NCBI GenBank assembly: GCA_013396635.1
Contig: WBMW01001305.1
Span: 47,187 to 111,186 of the forward strand
Length of the DNA stretch: 64,000 bases
Source of the DNA: Penelope pileata
Taxonomy: Eukaryota; Chordata; Aves; Galliformes; Cracidae
Direction of reading: 5' to 3'
The translations under genes and the position numbers were made by a program. Positions 13,701-25,700 of this stretch are shown here, piece after piece. How positions within the stretch are numbered: the first letter of the stretch is position 1; every line of letters starts with the position of its first letter. Below the pieces are notes generated by a model that had not been told where the DNA came from, made no database searches, and worked only from the letters and a program-made list of their open reading frames with translations.

Positions 13701-16700
13701 CCAAGACTGACCTCTGAGGGACACTGCCTGCCACTGGCCTCTACCTGGACATATGTAGGGGAAATGCTAGGTCAGGGCTTGAACTGGTTATTGAGCACCT
13801 GATGAAGGGGTGGGGTGTGGCTGGCCTGGGAAGCACAGGCAAATGGTTTGCACCTGTGCTCCCCTCCTGACTGGAGCAGGGTGGGCCTGGGGTGGAGCCA
13901 CCCTGGGCTTATATAAGGGCCAGCTACTGGAAGGAGAATATCTGGCCTAAGGCTGCATCCTTGAGAGGAGTGCTGTGTAGTTGGAGATCTCCTTCACTTG
14001 TCAGATGAACCTAACCTTTCTTTCTGTGTGTGTCTGTGTGATTCTTATCCTTCTCCGTGACTGTTGAAGCCAGTTCTCCCTTCTCATTTATCAGAGAGGA
14101 TGTACTCTCTTTTGCCTGTCTCTTCTGACCAGTGTGCCTGTAGAATCCCTTCTTGTTATTTTTCACATCCTATGCCAAATTCACTTCCACATGTGCCTTG
14201 GCTTTGCTGATCTCTGCACATACGGATGGCATCCCTTCGTTCTTCCCAGGCCACACATTCCTGCCTCTGCTGCCTGTATCGGTCTCTTTTTTACCCTCAA
14301 CTGCACCAGCAGCTCCTTGCTGAGCCATGCTGGTTTATGCCAAATTCACTTCCACATGTGCCTTGGCTTTGCTGATCTCTGCACATACGGATGGCATCCC
14401 TTCGTTCTTCCCAGGCCACACATTCCTGCCTCTGCTGCCTGTATCGGTCTCTTTTTTACCCTCAACTGCACCAGCAGCTCCTTGCTGAGCCATGCTGGTT
14501 TCCTGTCTCCTTTACTTATGCTGAGGGATGGAGAGCTCTTGTGCTCTCAGAAAGGCATCCTTTAAAAGTTGCCATTTCTGCTATGCTCCTGTGTCCCTGA
14601 GGGCAGCTTCCCAGGGGATCTCATTTCGTAATACTTTAGACAGCTGGAAGTTCACTCTCCTGAAGTTCAGGGTCCTGACTTTGCTTTTTGCCAGGCCCAT
14701 ATTCCTCAAGATACAAACTTAGCCAGGACATGGTTGCTACAGTCCAGACTGCCTCCAGTCCTAACCTCTTTAATGAGCTCATCTGCACTGGCGAGCACCA
14801 GGTCCAGTAACGCTCCTGCTCTGGAGGGTTTGTCTAATACCTGGATCAGGAAGTTATCCTTATATTTGAGGTTCGTATGGTAGAGGGAAGTACTGTTTTG
14901 TGAGAGGGAATGACCCAGTTTTTCAAGAGCAGAGCTGCTGACTCTGGACCCCATACACAAAGGTGGTTTCTGCTGAGTGATGTGGCTGTGCATATGTAAA
15001 AATGTTTGGATTCTGCAACTCTCGTTTCAGATGGTTGTGTGGGATTAGAGCATGTAACTGCTGATATGCTGGGTGGTGGGCTTGGGGGGTGGGGAAGTGT
15101 GCACAATGGAAAAATGATGATGTTCTCTGGATAGCTGGTTTTCCTGTTTTGTGGGAATGATCAGTATAAATGAGAAAGTATTATTAAGCATTTAGCTGTT
15201 GGTTTTTTCAGGTAGTTTTGCTCTAGTTAACTGCCACGTGTTATTTGTGTCTGCAGGAAAGGGAGTTCTTGAAGAACTATGTGCAGCGGATAGTTGATGT
15301 CAGGCCTAATCTGGTCCTGGTTGAGAAGACTGTGTCCCGAATTGCCCAGGACATGCTGCTAGAGCACGGCATCACTCTGGTCATCAATGTCAAGCCAGTG
15401 AGTGTTTTGTCAGGCTCCACCTTGAAGGAGAACTATGTAATTTCTTCTTGTAGTAGGCTTCTTGGAGAAAGCAGAAAATTCTCTTCATTTTCCTCTCCTA
15501 ACCAAACCAGAGCCCTCTTTTTATTTTTATTTTTTTTTTAAACAGTGCTTCGTTTCCAAGAAGGCAAAACTGGCAAACCTAGAATGTAACTTTTCCTCCT
15601 CCTCTCTGCTGTGCCCTTGCTGTCAGGTCTTTGTGTCTTGGATTGGTCTAGTTAACTCTGTCTCCTATTTGTTGCAAATGCTGTGAGCCTTTCTGTCTCT
15701 GTGAGACAGGGCATGGACAGCTAAGCAGATCTGGCTGGGCTCCTGGCAGCCAGCCCTACACTGACTGCACTGTACCTCCTTCACTTGAATAGACTGCAGT
15801 TATCCCCAAGAAGGGCATAACCTTCCCTCTCACCAGTAGTACTTGTCAAACTGTTTTTCTGAAATTCTTATGTACTTGAGGTGGGGAGTAGTTGGATGAC
15901 TGGGTTTAATCCAAAGCCTACCTCACAAAGCAAGATGTTACCTGTATAGCACTGACTTCTTTCTTAGAACAGTCTAAAAATGCTGATGTCCTCTTGGCAC
16001 TGTATATTCTTACTGTTCTTTTCATTTTCACAGCAAGTGTTAGACCGGGTAAGTCGGATGACCCAGGGAGACTTGGTGATGTCAATGGACCAACTGTTGA
16101 CCAAACCACGTTTGGGAACCTGTCATAAATTTTACATGCAAGTGTTTCAGTTACCCAATGGTGAGTAAAACTTGATGTCTACTACTTTGTGTGTATGAGA
16201 AGCTAAATGCTTTCTCTTCTTAATGGGGTCTGAACTGTTGAATGCCTTGTGTGATTGAGTGTTATCCTTCCTATTAGTTTGTCTTCTGTTACGTCTTGGA
16301 ACTACAGTGCACTAAGACTGTGGAAACAAAAGCTTGATCAAGAAGTGCCAGGTCTCCCTTTCTTAGTAAAATGAGAGATGCTAGTTTTTAATGAGGTTGG
16401 ATTCTTTCTTCTAAACTGATTTTTTCTCTTTTCATTGCCTTGAAGATTGTCCAGTCCAACTTCCTGTTCAAAACAGGAAGAGTTAGCTTTAATTCCAGGT
16501 AGGATTTCTTAGGGCCTTGCCAGCAAAGTGTTGAAAATAGTGCAGAGTGGAGATCCGTGGTATATCTTTGAAAAATTGGGTTCCTCTTTCTCTGCAGCCC
16601 CCTTTAGGTAGTGGAAGTCTTGAAAGGAAGAGATGCTGCCTGGCAGGTTACCAGTAGTGCTGGCACACAGATGCTGTTGATGCAGTTTCAGTGCATCAAC

Positions 16701-19700
16701 AATGTAGTCGAGACAGTGTAGTCTTTGCATTTCTTTACCTTCAACTCTCTCTTGCCGTTTTCCAGCCTTTATATTTCACTGTCTTGTAGCCTTTGACTCA
16801 TATGGATGAGCAAACGTGCTTGGGAGGATAATGGTTCTTTTGCTTTGCTGCTACATACCCTGTCCCTGAGTCTACATCAATCTTAGAATAAGCTGTTCAG
16901 ATCAGTATGTTCAATTGGATCCATGTGTTCACTTAAATTCTATGATGACTTGTTTTACAAAACAGAAGTTAGTAGCAAATGTTGTTCGCAAAAGTAAGCG
17001 TTATTTCATTGCATTAATGTGAATTCCTGCAGCTGGATTGTGCTACCAGCATTTCTTGCTCTTAGTCTCCATTACAGTCTCCTCAGTATGAGATACCTTA
17101 AGAGCAGGTTGACTGTAGTTGTCATCCTAATGGTTACATTTTGCTTTTCTGCTTTTTTTGTTTAGATCAAACAAAAACCCTGATGTTCTTTGAAGGCTGT
17201 CCCCAACACCTGGGTTGCACTATCAAATTGTGTGGTGCTGCAGAGTATGAGCTGGCTCGCGTGAAGGAGATCTTGATCTTCATGGTCTGTGTGGCTTATC
17301 ATTCCCAGCTGGAAATCTCTTTCCTTATGGATGAGTTTGCCATGCCCCCTACTCTGACCAAAAACACTTCCTTTCACTCCCTTATTGAGGAGCCAGGAGA
17401 TGAAAATGAACAGCAGAACCTGTTCAATGGTGAGGATTTTGGCACAGCGATCAGAGACATTGAACCCTCGTCTGAAAAGCTTCCTGTAATCTCCGAGTCA
17501 GTGTCATCTGATGAGGTCACCTTGCTTGAACAAAGAGGCTTATTTGAGAGAGGTGACCAAGAGAACAGTCAAGTGGAAACAATGTCCTCAAAACAACCAG
17601 AGCACCACAAAATGGAGTCGTCATTTCCAGTGTTCCACTCTGTACCTCCTGCAATACCTGAAACATCTCTGGTGCCCCTCCATGGCATGGACCAGCACTT
17701 GTTGACTCTGGATAGCCAGCCGCTAGAGCCTCTTCAACAGGCAGATGATCTGCAGGAATCCAAGAGTCAGATGAGAGTCTTCAGAGACCCTCTCCAGGAT
17801 GATACTGGTTTATATGTTACGGAAGAGGTAACGTCTTCTGAGGATCGTCTCAAGACTTACTCTGCAGCATTTAAGCAGGAGCTGAAGGATGTTATTCTCT
17901 GTATTTCTCCTGTAATGATGTTTCGTGAACCGTTTCTGTTGACTGAAAAAGGCATGAGATGCCCTGCCCGAGAGTACTTCCCTGAACAAGTGTATTGGTC
18001 TCCTCTCCTTAATAAGGAATACAAGGAGATGGAGAGTAGGAGGAAGAGACAGTTATTGCGGGATCTCTCTGGACTACAAGGGATGAATGGGAGTATCCAA
18101 GCCAAGGCTATCCAGATCTTACCTTCCCATGAGCTGGTTAATACTAGAATAGCAGAGCATCTAGGTGACAGCCAGAGCTTAGCCAGAATGCTGGCCGACT
18201 ATCGGGCCAGAGGAGGGAGGATACTACAGAGAAGCACAGATCCCTTTGCCCAAAGTAAGGATGTGTCCAGTGTCCCTACTGGAAAAATTGGATGCAGAGT
18301 TGAAGAGGATGAGAAAGGACTGACTCAGAGTGAATCCTCATGGTCTCATAAGGTAAGGTTCAAGCTATGCTACTGAAAACACAGTTACGTCAGTTTCTCA
18401 TGATAATACAGAACTTGTAGGGTTTCATACCATGTGTTAAACCAGAGGCTTTTTTGACTGGGCCAAAGCTGTATTTTGTGTTGCAATGCTCTGGGCACTT
18501 AAACAAGCTAATGTAACCAAGGACTAAGTGGATATAAGAAGGCAGAATAGGGAACTGACTGCAAAATTTCCCTGAAAAGGGGTAAAGCTTGTGAGACTCC
18601 AGAATCATTTAGTACATTGACTGCTCAGCTCAGCTGCATGTGACTGGTTCCTGAAAATGAGTACATGAAGGGGGAGGGAGTTTGTTTCTGAAACTGAGCT
18701 TTGCTGCTGCTTGTGCTGGTGATTTCTGACGGTGTAATATTTTAGTCTTCAAAGGGCCTAATGTCTTGGGAAGGCTGCAGTTACATTGAAGTATTTTAAA
18801 GAATTGGATGATTTGGAGAAATGTGAAAATCTCTTAATGGAGGGAGTGGGATCTTGTTAGAAATTTCCAAGCAAGACAGTGTGTACTTGAAACCAAAAAT
18901 ATATAAAGGTATGGGAAACTGCTATGGCAGCTGCTAATTTGTATCTGAGGTCTTGGGACTTCCTGGCACTGGAAACTGTGCAGGAAAGGAAGTCAAGAGC
19001 AGCAGAACTAGTCTCTTGTAATACTCATACATCTTGGTTCCTGAGCCACTGTCAGCTGCCAGGTTCCTGAGCAGAAGTTGTCTTTTAATTGGTGCTTAAA
19101 TACAGATGTATATAGCTTCACAAGCAGTAGTCTTACAAGCTGTAAGAGTAGCCATTACTCTAGTGGATCAGACTGGTCTATGCTGTGATTTCTCAGCAAT
19201 CAAAGGAAATATTTGGTAACTTTATAGTTCTGTAAGGTGTGCAAAGGAAGATGGTTTCATTCTGGTAGCAAAGTGGTAAGTCCCTTCATAGAGAAGAACA
19301 GAAAACTGCAAGTCTTTCTGTAGCATCAAAGAGTAACTGAAATATATTATATTGGCAAAGATTCGACTTAAAGTTGTGCTGGAGCGTACAGTGCCCTGGA
19401 GACCCTGGATGTTTGTCTCAGGGCTTTGATAGTTTTCTCTTTTGGCCCTTTAGCTTCCTTTCCACAATAACATATGTGCATACAATATTTTTATTGTACA
19501 TAATAGTTATGCTATTCTAAAAATTGCAGTTAGCACTTAAACAAATTTACCTGAAGCTCAAAGATGATGTAAGGTTAATCTTGTATGAAAGGAACAAGCA
19601 GGGATTTGCCCTTAAATAAAACTATTAGAATTTTGTCATCCGTTTTGTGTGGATGAAGGTATCTGTAACCAGTGAATCAGTTGTTTTCTCTTTTTATCAG

Positions 19701-22700
19701 GTGGATTGCTTGAGTCCAGTAAACCATCAGAGGCTCTGTGTTCTCTTTAGTAGCTCTTCTGCTCAGTCCAGCAATGCTCCAAGTGCCTGTGTCAGCCCCT
19801 GGTATGAAAACTACTCTTCTATAGCTTGTGTATTTGCTATGTCTTTTTTCCTTTTCAAAGACAAGGCCAGTCCTTGCTTCGTGAAGTATTTGCTGAGGGC
19901 TCCTTGGTAGCTTGTGACCGTTATCTAATGGAAGCTGTTGCCAAAATAATTTCATCCTGACCAGGTGTTTGCAGAGTGGTATCCCACAGCCTTTCTAATC
20001 CCTCTGGCATGAAGGAGAAAGCCCAGCCTGAAACTGAGTGCTTTAGTTGGACCTTTGACTGCAGAGGCCTGTATGTGTAGGGAGGGCACTTCTGTAGGCA
20101 GTTCTGTGGGGAAGAGTTAGCGTGTATAAACAAAGAATGTCCAAGCCTAAAAATAAGAATCTTACTTCTAGGTTGTATTATCTGAGAGTGGGATTTGAAA
20201 ATACTGTTGTTTTTCTCATATTAAAGGCAGCAGTGTTAGGAGCTTTATGTGTACTTTTAGCATAGAAGGCTGTAATTTGATTATGTGCAACTTACGATGT
20301 GCTTTTATTGCTACTCCTCGGACAAGTCTTGGTGTTTCATTGTCTAGATCAGGTGAAATTGTAGAGATGTCTTTCTTACAAAGGAAGGTCTAGAGTTCCC
20401 GTAAAAGCTAAGGAATGAACCAAAGGTGATAAACTCACTAAAAAACTGCAATAAAATGTCATTTATTATGTTAGACAGAAATGTCTGAATTGGCACTTGA
20501 ATTGATGATTATGTGCTAAGTGTCTTGATCACTTTGGATTCTGAGAAATAAAAAGCTGCTATTAAATTGTATTTAAGTATTGTTAGGCTTTTCATCTTCG
20601 AGGTGTGCTTTTTTGTAACTGTTAAGATGTTAATGTTCAAGGTTTCAAGCTGTTTAGACTTGTGCCTAGGTATTCTCGAACGTGTTCTTTGAAAGTGCAA
20701 CTGAACTGTATTCCACTTTTAAATGTCAAGTTTAAAGTTGTCCTAGTAAGAACTTGGAACTCATTAGCGAATTTGACAGCAGAGTTTTGGGAATAGTAAA
20801 GATGCAGGGAGGAAGCCTTTGAAGTTATACATGGTTGAAAACAACTAAGCAGAAGGTACAGGTCTGTGTACCTAAAGGCCACTGCATAACTAGCAGCGGC
20901 AGGATTCCACCTCTAAAGCTTTTGTTCTTTCTCTGCATTAGGATTGTGACCATGGAATTCTATGGAAAAAATGACCTGACTCTAGGGATCTTTCTGGAGC
21001 GCTACTGTTTCAGGTGAACTAATTGCAAATGTCATTCTTAAAGAAAAAAAAAAAAAAAATTGTCCTGTACTAAGTGAATCCCTCTCAGTCTCCTTAGTTT
21101 CAGTTTCAGAGATTATATGGCACTGTTTTGCTCACTCTTCCTTCAGGAGCTGAAGCATTAACATTTTGAGGGCTCCTTGGCATGTTTTTGTCCCCAGTAG
21201 CCTCTGTTCTGGTACATTGCCAAAGTTCTAATTTGGTGCTAGCACTTCCAGGTGCTTAATCCATATTCTGTGGACTTTGGGGAACATGTTGGTAGTAACA
21301 GATTCAGTAACAGAAACAGTTTAAAAAAAAAAAAAATAATAATAATAATAAAAAAAAAGGTAAAGATGGCCACCAGTAGCCAGTCGTTACTTCTGGGACC
21401 TATACAAATCTTGCTGGCAGGGGAGCCTCTCTACGTGCATACATGAGTACAGTAAGCTCTGCAACAACAGCCTTCATTAAATGCATAGGAAACTTTTTAC
21501 AGTAAAGATAAATAGTACTGTGACATTAAAAGGCATACTAGGTCATTTGAATCAGCTCTTCAGCAGTGCTTAGCATATGATCATTCACAAACGTTTCCAT
21601 ATTTCTCTGTAAGGCCTTCCTACCAGTGCCCCAGCATGTTCTGTGAAACACCAATGGTGCACCACATTCGTCGCTTTGTACATGGGCAGGGATGTGTGCA
21701 AATTGTGTTGAAGGAGCTGGACTCCCCGGTCCCTGGGTACCAGCACACAATTCTTACTTACTCCTGGTGCAGACTGTGCAAACAGGTAAGGATGAGGACT
21801 TAAGAATCATTGCTATTGCAGTGTAGCGTTCCTCTAGTGACTGGGTGTGTATGGAAAGATGGGATTGTACAAAACCTGCTATTAGTGCGGATGGTCTCGT
21901 GTGTACAAATTCTTCTAGTAGAATTGGGGATGTTGAGGATAAAATGTAGGATGGTATGGTCTTGTTGGAAAGTGTCAGACCTGGCCCTGAAAGGATAGGT
22001 TTAAATGAAATTGATATATTGTTGCTAACAAATTTCTGGCATGGGAAAAACTAGAGTCCTCCTGTGAGAGGTGAAGAACATTGTCCCTTCCTTGTGAGTC
22101 TATACAAGCATCAGAAGAATGTCTGTGTAGGCAAGGGCAGATGTTGAGACCTACTGACTTAGTATTTGGCTATACCCATTTGGTGTTCTTTGATCTGCTT
22201 TAAGCTGGATCATCTGCATTGAGTCAGTGTGGTGTCTAGACTTCCTTTAGTAGTCATTAGAAAGTAAATGAAATCTTCATTAGGAAGATGAAAAACCACA
22301 AGGTAGTAAGACTGTTTATTATTTGGAACTTGTTCTTTAATTAAACTAAGAAAACATTGCCAGGTGGATATTCTTCTCTAGCCAAACTTTTTGTAAATCT
22401 TAAGAGCCTTTTAAGAGATGAGAATAAAACTTAATTAAAGAAGATTCATGCAGTGCCTCAAACCCAAAACATCTTAATTATGTGTGCAAATGGCTCAGTT
22501 CACTTACTTAATACTGGCTTAAACATAGGGGTTGGATTTAAAGGTATCTGGAGGAAGTTAATGTACTTACTGAAGGCAAGTCCTTCACTGCTGTGTATAT
22601 ACCTGTTCTGTAACCTTTAATTGCTGTGTACTCATGTAAACACTAACGAGTTTGTGGCTATTAGGTAAGCTTAAATGGCTACTCTAAGCCTGCAAGCACA

Positions 22701-25700
22701 GCTGAGGTTGAAATACACTGCGGAGTGTTTGTAGGGGAAGAATGACCAGGGAAAAAGTGTACGATGAAACCACTGCTGCTGACTGGGCTGCTGGAAATTG
22801 TTTCTGAGTGCAGAAATAGCATGGCAGATATGGGGATATGTTTGCACTCCCCTAGCTTAGCAGCTGTTATCAACTAACATTTATGGCATCTATCTGTGTG
22901 TTGGCCTTAGCTTTGTATAAACACTATCTGGTTTGTTGTTTTGGTGTCTTTCAGGGTCATGAGTGCTTCTGGTACTGGAAATACTAGATTACAGTCTAGG
23001 TTGGCCTGTCCTTAATCCTGGTTGAAGGGTGAAATTAAGACACTTTGCTTTCAATTTCAGGTGACACCAGTTGTTCCCCTTTCCAATGATTCCTGGTCTA
23101 TGTCTTTTGCAAAATACCTCGAGCTGAGGTTCTATGGGCACCAGTACACTCGAAGGGCCAATGCAGAGCCTTGTGGGCATTCCATTCACCATGACTATCA
23201 CCAGTATTTTTCTTATAATCAGATGGTGGCATCTTTCAGGTGAGCTCCACTGACTTTAAAAATAAGTGAGTCCTTTCTCTAGTACTGTGTGAAGCACCTG
23301 GCTCTAACAAAGATTCCTTGTGTCTGTCCCTCACTTTGAGCACAGCCTGGGATAGCATGACTGCTCTCTAACCACAAATGCAAGACTGTGTGCTGGCTTT
23401 CAGAGGGCATTGTAGCTGCTATCACTGTTGTGGATGAGGTGGGGAGTATTCCTAAGAATTAATTTTTCCTGTACATGATACAGAAAGAAAACACTTCTGC
23501 CTGGATAATACTTTCAGAATTCTATTTTTGCAATGCGATCTCTGGTTTTACTGTTTGCCTGGAAAATAAATGAAAAGGGTGTTACTTGCTATTAAAGGTA
23601 ACCAACACCCTGGACATGTTGACAGTGCTTTTTTTCATAAAAGCTTCAAGCTGAAAGAAGGTATAGATGTACTACTTTGAGGGGAGACTTATTAAAAGCT
23701 GTCACATTATCTTCTCAGCTACTCTCCAATCCGTCTGCTTGAAGTATGTGTCCCACTGCCCAAGATCTACATCAAGCGACAGGCTCCATTAAAAGTTACT
23801 ATTCTGCAGGATCTTAAGGACTTCTCTCAAAAGTAAGCTTTGATTTTTCACTTTTATTTTGGACTTCTTAGCAAAAACACATTATCTACATCAGCAAAAA
23901 TGTTTTTTACTTGATAAATATTCATAATTTAATAGGAAATAACGGTCTTAAACACATTTTTATGTATATGTATGCACTTCTAAGGGAGAGTGGTATTGGT
24001 GCATTCTTTTATACCTTTGAGTACTGTCAATACCAACTCTCTTCTTTACATTTGGTACAATTTAGCTTAAGTGCAGCCAGTAGAAAATAAGATTCTTGTC
24101 TTAATCCCTGAATACTGTGCTGTTATGAGTGGTCTAGCATGTTTCTATACTAACAGTCTGGTGCATTCTTGTAGTCTAAGGCATACTACTCTAGGTCTAG
24201 ATGCCTTCTGGATGTAGGAACAAAAAGGTGGAAGATAGGCATGGTGGAAGAAGCTATCTTAAACCTAGTCTGACTGTGCTTCTGACTGGTGGCAACATTT
24301 CTGTATGACTGTTCTCTCCATGACTGGCTTCAGAGCCTGTCAAGTTCTGCTGAGAACTGAAATAGACATTCTCTCTCTCTCATTCCTGCTGGTAGTAGTA
24401 GTGTAGCTTGCAGTCCCAGATTCTTCCTAGGCACAGATGACACAACAGCTTCCCTCTGCTAGTGATGTGTTTGTGATCTTTGTATTACTCTCTGACAACT
24501 TCCACTGCTAAGAATAAGCTGTGGAGGAGAAAATTATTATGCGTAATTTAGAGGTTTCTACTACTTTAATGGATGTTTTTCCAACTTTCCTAGTAGATTC
24601 AGTGGGACAGCCTGCTGCGCAGAAGACTGTCACATATAATCTTTTGCTTTCTGAAACTCTAACTTAAGCATATTCAGGCTTTTATTAAAGAATGTTGAAG
24701 ATGTTTCAAGTGGTCACAGCTTAACTCTTTGCATCCCTCTCCTCAGAGTGTCACAAGTGTACCTTGCTGTCGATGACCGCCTTGCTTCTCTGAAAACTGA
24801 TACTTTCAGCAAAACAAGGGAAGAAAAGATGGAAGATCTCTTTGCACAAAAGGAGGTAGTTGGCTACTTCTGTATTGGCAGAGCATAGGCTCCAAAGTTT
24901 GTGGAGAAGCCACTTGGATCATGTGTTATATCTTGACATAACACTGACGATTTTTGTTTTGGCAGATGGAAGAGGGGGAGTTTCGAAACTGGACTGAGAA
25001 GATTCAGGCAAGGCTGCTTTCATCATCATTAGACACACCTCAACAGCTACAGTCCGTTTTTGAGTCTCTGATTGCTAAAAAGCAAGGACTCTGTGAGATG
25101 CTGCAAGCCTGGAATAATAGGTAAGAGGACAGATACTGAAATGGTGACCAACGCTGGTACTAGGTTGGTTATGTAAGGGGAGAAGTTCTGTGCTCTCTCT
25201 CCCTCTAGTGCAATTGCCATACAGAGAGTGTTATGACAGCTTGTGCTGAATCTTCTTTACTGGTTGGTTGACTAGAGAAGAGAATGGTTAAAGGCTAGAT
25301 GATAAAAGTATTGTGTTGTAGAGCACAACTTTCATTTGAGGAGAGAAAGTGTCATTTGAACAAAGGTGAAAGAGAAGCATGTAAAAGCAATTAATTGGGT
25401 GAAATGGTCTCAGTCGTGGGCAGATGCCAAATCAAATACTTAAGAAGATTTATTTTGCTGTTCTTGCAAAGGCTTTCCTCTCTACTACAGGGCATCTGGG
25501 ACGTGGTGTTTGGAGCATCCCCTTCTGCTGTAGCATTAATCAAGTCATGGGGAAAATGTTTTGTCTATGGCCATTTGAAACATAGCTTTGGAACATATTA
25601 GCAACCATCTGAGTTTGCATTAAAGGCTTGTGAATACATGCTTGGCTGTATTCTAGTATGGAGAAACATCATATTAGTTCTAAAAGGCATACATTGTGTA

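Larger units (their letters stand above)
7779..17330 (+). other. PIKFYVE: PIKFYVE exons 15-20: Cpn60/TCP-1-like domain
   Basis: Exons 7779-7959, 9245-9319, 9964-10071, 15257-15397, 16034-16160 and the first ~165 nt of 17166-18352 encode the chaperonin-like domain that in this family binds regulatory partners. Recognisable stretches are the IRQFVHIKK entry, VNGFVCTKN, CSIEYLYREETKF, VEKTVSRIAQDMLLEHGI and the YELARVKEILIF exit. Exon 17 (9964-10071, 36 codons) has codon boundaries at both ends, which is why its duplication at 11796-11903 would stay in frame if spliced. Confidence 0.93.

Noticed and set aside
14134..14565. 143-codon frame with an internal 55-residue repeat, at first sight a repeat protein
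   Set aside because: It is antisense CR1 sequence with a DNA-level tandem duplication.
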